64,000 nt of DNA from Aliiroseovarius sediminilitoris (GCF_900109955.1 NZ_FOJB01000001.1:1426001-1490000); one strand, 5' to 3'; shown: positions 36,802 through 45,654, counted from the first letter of the stretch. Numbers and translations are program-made. The notes: generated by a model from the sequence alone, not told the origin.

Positions 36802-37260
36802 ATGGAGATGCCAAACCAAACCTTGATGCCTGGCCAATTGCTGGCGCGCGGTGTGTGTCGTCATATGCTGGCCCACGGGTTTGTTACCGTCGAGGAGTTG
36901 GTGCCGACGCGGGGATTGAGGGTGGATGTGATGGCGCTTGGTCCCAAGGGCGAGATCTGGGTGATAGAATGCAAATCCTCGCGCGTTGACTTTATGTCGG
37001 ACCAGAAATGGCAAGGCTATCTTGAGTGGTGTGACCGTTATTTCTGGGCTGTGGACGCCGATTTCCCGACCGGGCTTCTGCCCGATGAAACCGGGCTGAT
37101 CATCGCTGACAGTTACGACGCCGAGATCATTCGGATGGCCCCCGAAGACAAACTGCCACCTGCGCGGCGCAAGGTGATGGTGCAGAAATTTGCCACCCAT
37201 GCCGCGCGCCGGCTGCAAGGATTTCGCGATCCCGGCGTCGCGGGGCTGGTGAACATCTGA
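36802..37260 (+). CDS. mmcB: MmcB-family DNA repair protein
   Basis: The 152 residues match the MmcB family, first described in Caulobacter as an SOS-induced mitomycin C resistance factor. The core (VDVMALGPKGEIWVIECKSSRVDFMSDQKWQGY) has the acid-rich D...E-x-K layout of a PD-(D/E)XK-type nuclease fold, so a nuclease role is plausible. The LexA box directly upstream supports SOS control. The first ATG (36802) leaves almost no leader; the second (36808) follows GGAG. Some roseobacter mmcB messages may be leaderless. Confidence 0.88.
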   Translation: MEMPNQTLMPGQLLARGVCRHMLAHGFVTVEELVPTRGLRVDVMALGPKGEIWVIECKSSRVDFMSDQKWQGYLEWCDRYFWAVDADFPTGLLPDETGLIIADSYDAEIIRMAPEDKLPPARRKVMVQKFATHAARRLQGFRDPGVAGLVNI

Positions 37261-37330
37261 AAGGGGAGGGGCGTTGCCCCTCTGCGCTGCGCGCATTCAC
37301 CCCAGGATATTTCAGGCCAGAAGAAACAGG

Positions 37331-37540
37331 CTATTTCTTTTTCGATTTGGCGCCGTCGGCCAGGGCGCGGGCCTGCTGGGCGGCGACGCGCAGTTCTTCG
37401 GCGATTTCCTCGGCCTCTTCCGGTTCGAAATCCATCGGCAGTTCGATCCCGCCACCTTCGACGTAAAGCCGCACCATCCCAAGCGAAGTTGGGCCGATCT
37501 GAAGGTTGGCGTCGATGTCGCTTTCGTCGTTGATGCCCAT
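37331..37540 (-). CDS. Small acidic protein, DUF6324-like
   Basis: The 69 residues read MGINDESDIDANLQIG... with a strongly acidic helix (FEPEEAEEIAEELRVAAQQARAL) and a lysine-rich tail (KSKKK). The product agrees with my memory of a Rhodobacteraceae-restricted family named DUF6324, with no known function. A good ribosome site (AGGAGACC) lies before the ATG. It is convergent with mmcB. Confidence 0.75.
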   Translation of the reverse strand: MGINDESDIDANLQIGPTSLGMVRLYVEGGGIELPMDFEPEEAEEIAEELRVAAQQARALADGAKSKKK

Positions 37541-37646
37541 ATCTGGTCTCCTGAAAATATCCCTTTGGGGTTAGAGGCGTTTCGTGCATTTTTCAAGCGG
37601 GGACCTCTTGCAATGCCTGCGCGTGGCGGGTAAATGCGTCCTGCGT

Positions 37647-37723
37647 GCCGACATAGCTCAGTAGGTTAGAGCGCTTGATTGTGGATCAAGAGGTCCCCCG
37701 TTCGAGCCGGGGTGTCGGTACCA
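37647..37723 (+). tRNA. tRNA-His (anticodon GUG)
   Basis: A complete cloverleaf is present. The acceptor is GCCGACA/TGTCGGT. The anticodon arm is CTTGA-TTGTGGA-TCAAG with anticodon GTG, and the T-loop is GTTCGAGCC. The encoded end is A73-CCA. The base at -1 is T, so no G-1 is encoded and position 73 is A. That is the alphaproteobacterial exception to the usual tRNA-His identity. Confidence 0.96.
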
Positions 37724-37754
37724 TCCCCCAAAGCTGCGAAATGACCGTCCGCGT

Positions 37755-38090
37755 TCAGCGCACCGGAATGCGTTTGATCAGATTGCCGCTGTCTCGATCG
37801 AAGATCAGAATGTCGTTGCCCGCGACCACGGCATACCAGTCCGGGCCAAAGGTCACGGCGTCGGCGGTGATGCCTTCGGGCAGGGTGATCTGGTCAGGCA
37901 TCACGGGCAGGCTGGACGGTTTGGGGTTTGTTTGCGAGAAACGCATGACAACGACGCCCACCAGCACTACAAGGCCCACAATCGTGGTGAGGGTCAGGGC
38001 CGTCACCAATCGTTTCAGATAGCGCACGGTGCCGTGGCCCACTGTGGCCTCAAGCGCTGCGTCCAGATCCTGTTCAGGAGTGTCGTTCAT
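37755..38090 (-). CDS. Single-pass membrane protein, DUF6476-like
   Basis: The 111 residues have an N-terminal polar region, one membrane helix (about 30-50, ALTLTTIVGLVVLVGVVVM), and a periplasmic beta-rich tail ending VVAGNDILIFDRDSGNLIKRI. It appears to be the Rhodobacteraceae family DUF6476. Its ATG (38090-38088) shares the tetranucleotide CATG with the start codon of the divergent rluD gene, so each gene's ribosome site (GAGGAC here) lies inside the other's coding sequence. Confidence 0.78.
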   Translation of the reverse strand: MNDTPEQDLDAALEATVGHGTVRYLKRLVTALTLTTIVGLVVLVGVVVMRFSQTNPKPSSLPVMPDQITLPEGITADAVTFGPDWYAVVAGNDILIFDRDSGNLIKRIPVR

Positions 38091-39135
38091 GTCGTCCTCG
38101 CACCGTATCGTTGAGGTGATCATCGCAGAAAACCCGCCCAAGCGTCTTGATAAGGCGATTGCACGCGATGTGCCAGAGGAAGCGAACCTGTCACGATCGC
38201 GGCTGGCGCGGTTGATTGCGGACGGGGCCGTGAGGCGCGGCGGCGAGGTTGTGGATGACCCGCGCGCCAAGGTGGCCACAGGTGATGGGTTTGAAATCCA
38301 CGTGCCCGAGGCCGAAGAAAGCCACATCGGGCCCGAGAACATCCCCCTGGACATCGTTTATGAGGATGCCGATCTGATCGTCGTGAACAAACCGGCGGGT
38401 ATGGTGGTGCATCCCGCCCCCGGCACGCCGACAGGCACGTTGGTCAACGCGCTTTTGCATCACTTTGGTGGCGAATTATCGGGCGTGGGTGGAGAAAAGC
38501 GGCCCGGCATTGTGCATCGTATCGACAAGGACACCTCGGGCCTGTTGGTTGTGGCAAAGTCGGATGCTGCCCATCACGGGCTGGCCAAGCAGTTCGAGGC
38601 ACATAGCGCCCAGCGTCGCTACAGCGCCGTCACCCATGGCGCCCCGGACAAGGGCGATCCCCGTTTGGGCGGAATCAAGGGCACCAGTTTCGAGCCGGGT
38701 AATATCCTTAAAATCACCACGCAACTGGCGCGGCACAAGACGGATCGGCAAAAACAGGCGGTTTTGTTTTCCGGCGGGCGTCATGCGGTGACGCGAGTGC
38801 GCACGATCGAGGTGTTTGGCGATCCGGCACAGGCGGCGCTGATCGAATGTTGGCTGGAAACCGGTCGAACGCATCAGATCCGTGTGCACATGGCCCATGC
38901 GGGGCACGGCTTGATCGGCGATCCCACCTATGGCGGGCGGCGCAAGCTGAACGCAAAGCTGATCGGCGAGGCAGCGGTGGACGCCGCCCGCAGTTTCCCA
39001 CGACAGGCGCTTCATGCCGCAACGCTTGGTTTCCAGCATCCCGTCACCGGCGAAAACTTGAGCTTTGACGCGCCCATGCCCGCGGATATGGTGACTTTGA
39101 TCGAAACGCTGCGGACGGGTGTAAACGCCCGCTGA
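38089..39135 (+). CDS. rluD: RluA-family 23S rRNA pseudouridine synthase (RluD-like)
   Basis: The 348 residues have an N-terminal S4 RNA-binding domain (about 14-75: KRLDKAIARDVPEEANLSRSRLARLI). The catalytic domain has HRIDKDTSGLLVVAKS with the essential Asp, and ETGRTHQIRVHMAHAGH. RluD-type enzymes modify helix 69 of 23S rRNA. The start ATG at 38089 follows AGGAG (38077-38081) and overlaps the divergent gene's start codon. The longer frame from 38029 would run antisense further into that gene. Confidence 0.92.
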   Translation: MSSSHRIVEVIIAENPPKRLDKAIARDVPEEANLSRSRLARLIADGAVRRGGEVVDDPRAKVATGDGFEIHVPEAEESHIGPENIPLDIVYEDADLIVVNKPAGMVVHPAPGTPTGTLVNALLHHFGGELSGVGGEKRPGIVHRIDKDTSGLLVVAKSDAAHHGLAKQFEAHSAQRRYSAVTHGAPDKGDPRLGGIKGTSFEPGNILKITTQLARHKTDRQKQAVLFSGGRHAVTRVRTIEVFGDPAQAALIECWLETGRTHQIRVHMAHAGHGLIGDPTYGGRRKLNAKLIGEAAVDAARSFPRQALHAATLGFQHPVTGENLSFDAPMPADMVTLIETLRTGVNAR

Positions 39136-39158
39136 CAGATGAGACCCGAGAGGCGAGC

Positions 39159-40604
39159 ATGACCAACCTTTCATGGGCATCCTGGGGTGCCATCTGGGCC
39201 GTCCTGCTGTTTGTGGTGGACCTTGCAACGATTGCGCGTGCGGTGACACGGGAACACAGGTCGCCTGCTTCCCGGTTGGCGTGGAGCGTGGTGATCATGA
39301 CCCTTCCGGCCGTTGGGGTGATCGCCTATTTCTTTCTTGGCGACACCAGCGCGGATCGGAAATCCGACAAGAAGCTCAAGGATTTGCGGCATGAACTGCC
39401 GAAACGTCCCATGGCAGAGCTGCCGAAAGCCGACGTGCCGCTTCTGTATCGTCAGGCGTTTGCCCGCGCGGCCTCGGTCAACGGGTTTCAGCCGGTGCCC
39501 GGCAACAGCGCGACCGTGACCACCGACAGCAATGAAGGCATTGACTGGCTGGTGGCGGATATTGATGCGGCCACGGACCACGTGCATATCCTGTTCTATA
39601 TCTGGCTGTCTGACATCAATGGCACCAAAGTGGCCGAGGCGCTGATCCGGGCAGCCGCGCGCGGGGTCAAAGCGCGGGTGATTGTCGACGGGCTTGGCTC
39701 GCGCAGGCTGCTGTATGATCCGCTGTGGCGGAGGATGAAAGAGGGCGGCGTTGACACCGTCGTTGCCTTCGCCTTCCGGTTTCCGCTGATTTCAGCCTTC
39801 ATTCGCAGGCTTGATATTCGCAATCACCGCAAGGTCGTCGTCATTGACCATGCCACAACCTACGTGGGCAGCCAGAACTGCGCGGATGCGGCGTTTCGGG
39901 TGAAGGCCAAATACGCACCCTGGGTGGATGTCATGATGCGTGTGACCGGACCTGTTGCCTGGCAGGCGCAGCGGCTGTTCGTATCGGACTGGATGGTGCA
40001 TGGGGGGGACGACATCTCTGCCTATCTGGATCACGTGCCAGACGTCCCGCAGGATGGGTTTCCCGCGGTGATGGCCGGGACCGGGCCGACCGAAAGCGTT
40101 CACGCGGTGCCCGACATGATGCAGATGCTGCTGGCGGCGGCCCAGGACGAGGTGATTATCACCACGCCCTATTACGTGCCGTCCGAGGCGTTGCATCAAC
40201 AGATATGCGCAGCGGCCCTGCGTGGCGTTCGCGTCCGGCTGAACGTGCCGGCCACCAATGACAGCCTGATTGTCGCGTTCGCGTCGCGCAGTTTCTATCG
40301 GTCGATACTGAAGGCAGGGGTCGAGATCTTCGAATTTCAACCGGGCCTGCTCCATGCCAAGATTCTGAGTGTGGACGGAACCGCCGCGCTGATCGGGTCC
40401 CCCAACCTGGATCAGCGCAGCTTTGATTTAAACTATGAAAACAGTATGATGTTGGTGGATCATGAAGTGGTTTCGGAACTGCGCCTGAAGCAAGAGGCGT
40501 TCCTGAATGTCTCGTTGCAAGTGCAGGCCGAAGCCGTTGTGAACTGGTCGGTACCGCGACGCATTCTGATCAACAGCATCGGCATGTTGTCCCCACTGCT
40601 TTAA
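39159..40604 (+). CDS. cls: Cardiolipin synthase (phospholipase D superfamily)
   Basis: This enzyme makes cardiolipin from phosphatidylglycerol in the inner membrane. The 481 residues begin with two membrane helices (about 8-28 and 42-62). Two HKD motifs follow: NHRKVVVIDHATTYVGSQN (about 227-245) and HAKILSVDGTAALIGSPN (about 404-421), both with intact His, Lys and Asp. It follows rluD by 23 bases and may be co-transcribed. Confidence 0.93.
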   Translation: MTNLSWASWGAIWAVLLFVVDLATIARAVTREHRSPASRLAWSVVIMTLPAVGVIAYFFLGDTSADRKSDKKLKDLRHELPKRPMAELPKADVPLLYRQAFARAASVNGFQPVPGNSATVTTDSNEGIDWLVADIDAATDHVHILFYIWLSDINGTKVAEALIRAAARGVKARVIVDGLGSRRLLYDPLWRRMKEGGVDTVVAFAFRFPLISAFIRRLDIRNHRKVVVIDHATTYVGSQNCADAAFRVKAKYAPWVDVMMRVTGPVAWQAQRLFVSDWMVHGGDDISAYLDHVPDVPQDGFPAVMAGTGPTESVHAVPDMMQMLLAAAQDEVIITTPYYVPSEALHQQICAAALRGVRVRLNVPATNDSLIVAFASRSFYRSILKAGVEIFEFQPGLLHAKILSVDGTAALIGSPNLDQRSFDLNYENSMMLVDHEVVSELRLKQEAFLNVSLQVQAEAVVNWSVPRRILINSIGMLSPLL

Positions 40605-40708
40605 TTCGATTGCAACTTACTGCACGAGGTTGTGAGGTTTCATGTCATCCCCTTCCTTTTCTGCGGCAGGAGGATCATATCTTAATCAAGAAATATGTTG
40701 ACGTTTCG

Positions 40709-40737
40709 CTTGAATTCGCGGGACGGAGGATTATCTC
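40709..40737 (+). promoter_or_regulatory. Possible heat-shock-type promoter of rpoH
   Basis: CTTGAA and TATCTC are spaced by 17 bases, 50 bases before the rpoH start. This resembles alphaproteobacterial sigma-32 promoters (CTTG, then a CNTATNT-like -10). It would allow self-amplification. The -10 match is partial. Confidence 0.35.
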
Positions 40738-40786
40738 GATGTTAAGCCTCGCAACATTGCGGGAAAAGTGAGGGAGAGTAGCGACG

Positions 40787-41683
40787 ATGAGCAACTATAA
40801 GAATCTGCCGGCCCCGACGCCAGAAGGTGGCTTGAACCGCTATCTTCAGGAAATTCGCAAATTTCCGATGTTGGAGCCGGAACAGGAATACATGCTGGCC
40901 AAGCGCTGGGTGGACCATCAGGACCGCGAGGCGGCCCACCAGATGGTGAATTCGCACCTGCGATTGGCGGCCAAGATCGCCATGGGCTACCGTGGCTATG
41001 GTCTGCCGCAGGCCGAGGTGATCTCGGAAGCCAATGTGGGATTGATGCAAGCTGTGAAGCGGTTTGACCCGGAAAAAGGGTTCCGCTTGGCGACCTATGC
41101 CATGTGGTGGATCCGCGCCTCGATCCAGGAATACATCCTGCGGTCCTGGTCGCTGGTGAAACTTGGCACGACCTCGGCCCAGAAGAAGCTGTTTTTCAAC
41201 TTGCGCAAAGCCAAGGCGCGTATTGGCGCGTTGGAAGAGGGCGATTTGCGCCCCGATCATGTGGCGCGCATTGCCACGGATCTGAACGTCACGGAAGACG
41301 AAGTGATCTCGATGAACCGCCGTTTGTCGGGGGGCGATGCCTCCTTGAACGCGACCGTCTCGGCCGATGGTGAAGGGTCGATGCAGTGGCAGGACTGGTT
41401 GGAAGATGAAGATGCCGATCAGGCCGGTGATTATGCAGAACAGGATGAATTGCAGGTCCGGCGCGAGCTTCTGGCGCAGGCCATGGACGTGTTGAATGAT
41501 CGCGAGAAGGACATCCTGACGCAGCGTCGCCTTCAGGATAAGCCCGTGACGCTTGAGGATTTGTCGGGCGTCTATGATGTCAGCCGCGAACGTATCCGCC
41601 AGATCGAAGTGCGCGCGTTTGAGAAGCTGCAAAAACGGATGCAGGAACTGGCCTCGGAAAAAGGGCTTCTGGAACAAGCCTGA
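40787..41683 (+). CDS. rpoH: RNA polymerase heat-shock sigma factor RpoH (sigma-32)
   Basis: The 298 residues carry the RpoH box QKKLFFNLR (about 126-134), region 2 (HLRLAAKIAMGYRGYGLP, YAMWWIRASIQEYILRSWS), and region 4 with [37 protein letters not shown] ribosome site precedes ATG. A strong terminator follows. Many Rhodobacteraceae carry more than one RpoH; only this copy is in the window. Confidence 0.96.
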   Translation: MSNYKNLPAPTPEGGLNRYLQEIRKFPMLEPEQEYMLAKRWVDHQDREAAHQMVNSHLRLAAKIAMGYRGYGLPQAEVISEANVGLMQAVKRFDPEKGFRLATYAMWWIRASIQEYILRSWSLVKLGTTSAQKKLFFNLRKAKARIGALEEGDLRPDHVARIATDLNVTEDEVISMNRRLSGGDASLNATVSADGEGSMQWQDWLEDEDADQAGDYAEQDELQVRRELLAQAMDVLNDREKDILTQRRLQDKPVTLEDLSGVYDVSRERIRQIEVRAFEKLQKRMQELASEKGLLEQA

Positions 41684-41707
41684 TCCGAAACCAGCATTGT
41701 TTACGAC

Positions 41708-41747
41708 ATGACCGACCCGCGTTACGCTGGGTCGGTCATCGCTTTTT
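41708..41747 (+). terminator. Rho-independent terminator of rpoH
   Basis: Exact 11-bp arms ATGACCGACCC (41708-41718) and GGGTCGGTCAT (41729-41739) surround a 10-base loop. TTTTT follows from 41743. Confidence 0.92.
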
Positions 41748-41759
41748 GGGGGATAAGAT

Positions 41760-42749
41760 ATGCGCGACGTTTTGAACTGGGGCATATTGGGCGCGTCGAA
41801 TTTCGCGCGCAACCTCATGGCGCCCGCCATCCATGCGGCAGAGAATGCCAGATTTGTGGCGCTTGCGACAACGAGCCATGAAAAGGCAAATGGTTTCAAA
41901 GTGTTTTGCCCTGACCTTAAGGTGCATGAAAGCTATGATGCGCTGCTGATGGATCCGGATGTCGATGTCGTATACATCCCGTTGCCCAACAGTTTGCATG
42001 TCAAATGGGCGCAATTGGCGGCGCGTGCGGGCAAGCATGTGCTGGTTGAAAAACCAATTGCGATGAAAGCCGATGAAATCGACGAATTGATTGCCCTGCG
42101 CGATGAAACCGGCCTGCTGATCGCCGAAGCGTATATGATTGTCCATCACCCCCAATGGATACGGGCGCGGGAGCTGGTGCAATCGGGCGCCATCGGTCAG
42201 GTTGACCATGTTGACACGGCGTTCAGTTATGACAATCGGGCCGATGTCAAGAACGTGCGCAACAACCCCGATCTGGGCGGTGGCGGGATCCGCGATATCG
42301 GGGTCTATACCTATTCATCTGTGCGTTTTGTCACCGGGGCCGAGCCTTCGGACCTGTCCGCGCGCATCAAAACGGAAAACGGCGTGGATACATGGGCGCA
42401 GGTGGTGGGAGAAATGGAAGGGAAGTTGGGACGCTTCACCTATTCGGCGATCACCTCAATGCGGCTCAGCCCGCGGCAAGAGGTCGTGTTTCAGGGCGAT
42501 ACCGGCCAGATCCGCCTGACCGCGCCCTTCAATCCGGGCGTCTTCGGGCAGGCAGAGCTTGAACTGCGACGCCCTGACGGCACCCGGACCATTGAAACCT
42601 GGCCGCGCGCTAACCATTATGTCCTACAGATCGAAAATTTCGGCCGCACAGTGCGCGATGGTATGGACTATCCATGCCCGCTGGAATTCTCGCGCGGCAC
42701 GCAAGCTATGATTGATCGCGTGTTTGACGTGGCGGTGGATATCAGCTGA
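41760..42749 (+). CDS. Gfo/Idh/MocA-family NAD(P)-dependent oxidoreductase
   Basis: The 329 residues have an N-terminal Rossmann domain (about 1-120: LNWGILGASNFARNLM, then YIPLPNSLHVKWAQLAARAGKHVLVEKPIA with the conserved EKP Lys). The C-terminal alpha/beta domain contains GGGGIRDIGVYTY, the family His position being occupied differently. It probably oxidises a sugar or cyclitol; the substrate is not readable. GGGGGATAAG lies before the ATG. It is followed after 11 bases by the DksA-like gene. Confidence 0.9.
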   Translation: MRDVLNWGILGASNFARNLMAPAIHAAENARFVALATTSHEKANGFKVFCPDLKVHESYDALLMDPDVDVVYIPLPNSLHVKWAQLAARAGKHVLVEKPIAMKADEIDELIALRDETGLLIAEAYMIVHHPQWIRARELVQSGAIGQVDHVDTAFSYDNRADVKNVRNNPDLGGGGIRDIGVYTYSSVRFVTGAEPSDLSARIKTENGVDTWAQVVGEMEGKLGRFTYSAITSMRLSPRQEVVFQGDTGQIRLTAPFNPGVFGQAELELRRPDGTRTIETWPRANHYVLQIENFGRTVRDGMDYPCPLEFSRGTQAMIDRVFDVAVDIS

Positions 42750-42760
42750 CGGAGGACGAC

Positions 42761-43030
42761 ATGGCTGGTGGATGGGCGCGCGATGGCGCAGTTCAGGAAC
42801 AGATCGATGCGTCCATTCAGGACGAACTGAAACGGATGCAGGCCAACAAAGGGCCGGTGGGCGAAAGCTTGACACATTGCGCAGAATGCGACGAGGAAAT
42901 TCCCGATGCGCGGCGCAAGGCCATTCCCGGCGTCAAACTGTGCATCGACTGCATGCAAGAGCGGGACGCGGCCTTCAAGGCACGTCCGGGGTTCAACCGG
43001 CGAGGGTCGAAGGACAGCCAGTTGAGATAA
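42761..43030 (+). CDS. DksA/TraR-type C4 zinc finger protein (YbiI-like)
   Basis: The 89 residues have a short helical N-terminus (IQDELKRMQANKGPVGES) and a C4 zinc finger, CAEC...CIDC (about residues 47-71). Length and motif match the small TraR/YbiI branch of DksA-like proteins, which lack the long coiled coil of DksA. A role in modulating RNA polymerase is possible but unproven for this branch. It is probably co-transcribed with the oxidoreductase. Confidence 0.88.
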   Translation: MAGGWARDGAVQEQIDASIQDELKRMQANKGPVGESLTHCAECDEEIPDARRKAIPGVKLCIDCMQERDAAFKARPGFNRRGSKDSQLR

Positions 43031-43183
43031 TGGGGAAGCCACCTCTGGAGTCTGGAGCATAAATGCAGAACAGGCTGCGACTGATTGGCAATGCCCTTGC
43101 AACAAAAGCGGCGATTCGAGTTGATTTGGAGGTTTTCCGGAACAATGATATGATGAAAGACGTTTTCAGAAGGAGAAACTTCG

Positions 43184-43744
43184 ATGAAACGTCTTTTTTC
43201 CAAGACTATTTCCTGCTTGATCCCAGTCAAATTTCTGGCCCTGCTCGTAGCCGGTGTATTGGCCTTGCCCGCCTCTGCCGCGACTGTCACCTATGACATC
43301 GCGATGGGGGGACAGAACACGACGTTCACTGCGCCAATGGGGGGCGGAGCTGTGGGTGACTTTTCGATCACCTTGGGGGGTGTCACGTTTGATACACCCG
43401 ATGCGGCAATGCCGCCGCTTTACGATCCGGTCACGAATGACATTTCTGCCGCGGGTAGCCTGTTTGGCTATTTCTCAAATTCTCTGGCTGCGCCGGGATG
43501 TCCGGCCGGGGAATGTGTTCTGGAGTTCGAAACTGCGGTCGACAATGTCACACCGCCGGTCTTTGCCGCGTTCAATGCTGTAGCGTTCGATGGTCTCATC
43601 GCCAGTGGTGCGTATATCATCACGGTCGCTCCGGTGCCGGTGCCTGCCGGGCTGGTCTTGCTTCTGACTGCGTTGCTGGCGGTGTTTGGCCTGCGCAAGT
43701 TTGGCCGCGTGTCATGCCGGTCGCGTCAGCCAGCGCTTGCATAG
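43184..43744 (+). CDS. Exported protein with VPLPA-CTERM-type sorting signal
   Basis: The 186 residues have a signal peptide (about 1-33, cleavage near ASA-AT) and a beta-rich domain with two Cys in CPAGEC. The C-terminus is tripartite: the motif VPVPAG, then a hydrophobic helix (LVLLLTALLAVFGL), then basic residues (RKFGR). This is the VPLPA-CTERM variant of PEP-CTERM signals, processed by an exosortase and usually linked to exopolysaccharide or surface display. An unusual 13-residue polar tail follows the basic cluster. AAGGAG precedes ATG. No exosortase gene is in the window. Confidence 0.82.
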   Translation: MKRLFSKTISCLIPVKFLALLVAGVLALPASAATVTYDIAMGGQNTTFTAPMGGGAVGDFSITLGGVTFDTPDAAMPPLYDPVTNDISAAGSLFGYFSNSLAAPGCPAGECVLEFETAVDNVTPPVFAAFNAVAFDGLIASGAYIITVAPVPVPAGLVLLLTALLAVFGLRKFGRVSCRSRQPALA

Positions 43745-43827
43745 CCAGAGCGGCACCAAAAGAACCAGAAAAGTGTCAGGGCGCAGAGGTTTATGCGCCC
43801 TGATATGTCGGCCTGAGCAGGGGATGC

Positions 43828-45654
43828 TTAGTCTTCCATCGCTTCCAACTCATCAATGAAGCCTTCGATCATTGCCAGCCCCTTGTCCCAGAATTTCGGG
43901 TCCGAGGCGTCAAGGCCGAAGGGGGCCAAAAGCTCTTTGTGATGCTTTGATCCGCCTGCCTTCAGCATCTCGAAATACTTGTCCTGAAAATCCGCATCGC
44001 CTTCCTCGTAGACCGCATAGAGCGCGTTCACGAGCCCGTCGCCAAAGGCATAGGCATAGACATAGAAGGGCGAATGGACGAAGTGCGGGATATAGGACCA
44101 GAAGGTTTCATATCCGTCCATGAATTCAAATGCCGGGCCAAGGCTTTCGCCCTGAACGCTCATCCAGATGTCGTTGATCTGGTCGGGGGTCAATTCGCCG
44201 CCTGCGCGGGCTTCGTGCAACTTACATTCGAAATCGTAAAATGCGATCTGGCGCACGACCGTATTGATCATGTCCTCGACCTTGCCCGCCAGCATCACCT
44301 TCTTTTCGGCCTGCGTTTTCGCCTGACCCAGCAGCTTGCGGAAGGTCAGCATTTCACCGAAGACGGACGCGGTTTCGGCCAGGGTGAGCGGGGTGGAGGA
44401 CAGCATTTCGCCCTGATCGGCGGCCAGCACTTGGTGGACACCGTGGCCCAATTCATGCGCCAGGGTCATCACATCGCGGGGTTTGCCCAGGTAGTTCAAC
44501 ATCACATAGGGGTGCACGTTCGTTACCGTCGGGTGTGCGAAGGCACCGGGTGCTTTTCCGGGTTTCACGCCCGCATCAATCCAGCCTTTCGAGAAGAACG
44601 GCGCGGCAATCTCGGCCATGCGCGGGTCGAAATCGGCATAGGCGTCCATGACGATCTTTTCAGCCGCAGGCCAACCGACGAGCTTGTCGTCCTCCATCGG
44701 CAGGGGCGCGTTGCGGTCCCAGACCTGCATCACGTCCAGCCCCAGCCATTTGCGCTTTAACTCGTAATATCGGTGGCTCAGGCGCGGATAGGCGGCGACC
44801 ACGGCGTTGCGCAAGGCTTCGACCACTTCGGGTTCTACGTGGTTGGACAAGTGCCGCCCGGTCTGCGGGGTTGGCATCTTGCGCCACGTGTCCTCAATCG
44901 CTTTCTCTTTCGCCAACGTGTTGTGAATGCGCGAGAAAAGCTTCGTGTTTTCACCCAAAACGCTGGCGATTTCGCGCGACGCGGCCTCGCGGGTTTCGCG
45001 ATCCTTGTCTGTCAGAAGGTTGGCCGTGGCCTCCAGCCCGCGCTCCTCGCCATTCACGGTAAACATCAGCCCCGCGACGGTTTCGTCAAACAGCGTGTTC
45101 CACGCCGAGGCACCGACCGACGATTTGTCATGCAGAAACTGTTCCAACTCGTCGGACAATTGATAAGGCCGCATCGCGCGCAGGCGGTCGAAGATCGGCT
45201 TGTAACGGGCAAGCGCCGCGTTGTCGGCAAACCAGCCGTCCAGCACGGAGTCGTCGATCCGGTTCACTTCCAGCGAAAAAAACACCAGCGGCGCGGTGAA
45301 CACAGTGATCTTTTCCTGACAGTTCTGGAAAAACTGAGCGCGGTCCGCATCCGTGGTCTGTTGATAATAACGCAGGCCCGCAAAGGACATGATGCGCCCG
45401 CCGATCAGGTCGATCTTTTCGTAATCTTCGATGCACCCCAGCATTCCAGCAGCATCCAGACCGGCGAGCTTGCCCTGGTAGGTGGCGGCGAAATCGGCGC
45501 AGGCTTTTTCTAGCCAGTTCATATCGCGCGCCAGTTCCGGTGCGTCCTCAGCGGTGTAGAGGTCGCTCAGATCCCATTCGGGCAGCCCTTCAAGAGGAAC
45601 ATCACCGGTTTGTGCATTGGCATCGCGAACGGGGAAGGGAAGGGTGGTAAACAT
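43828..45654 (-). CDS. pepF: M3-family oligoendopeptidase F
   Basis: This 608-residue cytosolic zinc metallopeptidase degrades oligopeptides. The active site is HELGHGVHQ (HExxH, about 397-405), followed by the downstream Glu region SSTPLTLAETASVFGEM. The end DELEAMED and total length suit the PepF/M3B clade. It is divergent from the PBP1A gene, with a 184-base gap. Confidence 0.94.
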   Translation of the reverse strand: MFTTLPFPVRDANAQTGDVPLEGLPEWDLSDLYTAEDAPELARDMNWLEKACADFAATYQGKLAGLDAAGMLGCIEDYEKIDLIGGRIMSFAGLRYYQQTTDADRAQFFQNCQEKITVFTAPLVFFSLEVNRIDDSVLDGWFADNAALARYKPIFDRLRAMRPYQLSDELEQFLHDKSSVGASAWNTLFDETVAGLMFTVNGEERGLEATANLLTDKDRETREAASREIASVLGENTKLFSRIHNTLAKEKAIEDTWRKMPTPQTGRHLSNHVEPEVVEALRNAVVAAYPRLSHRYYELKRKWLGLDVMQVWDRNAPLPMEDDKLVGWPAAEKIVMDAYADFDPRMAEIAAPFFSKGWIDAGVKPGKAPGAFAHPTVTNVHPYVMLNYLGKPRDVMTLAHELGHGVHQVLAADQGEMLSSTPLTLAETASVFGEMLTFRKLLGQAKTQAEKKVMLAGKVEDMINTVVRQIAFYDFECKLHEARAGGELTPDQINDIWMSVQGESLGPAFEFMDGYETFWSYIPHFVHSPFYVYAYAFGDGLVNALYAVYEEGDADFQDKYFEMLKAGGSKHHKELLAPFGLDASDPKFWDKGLAMIEGFIDELEAMED

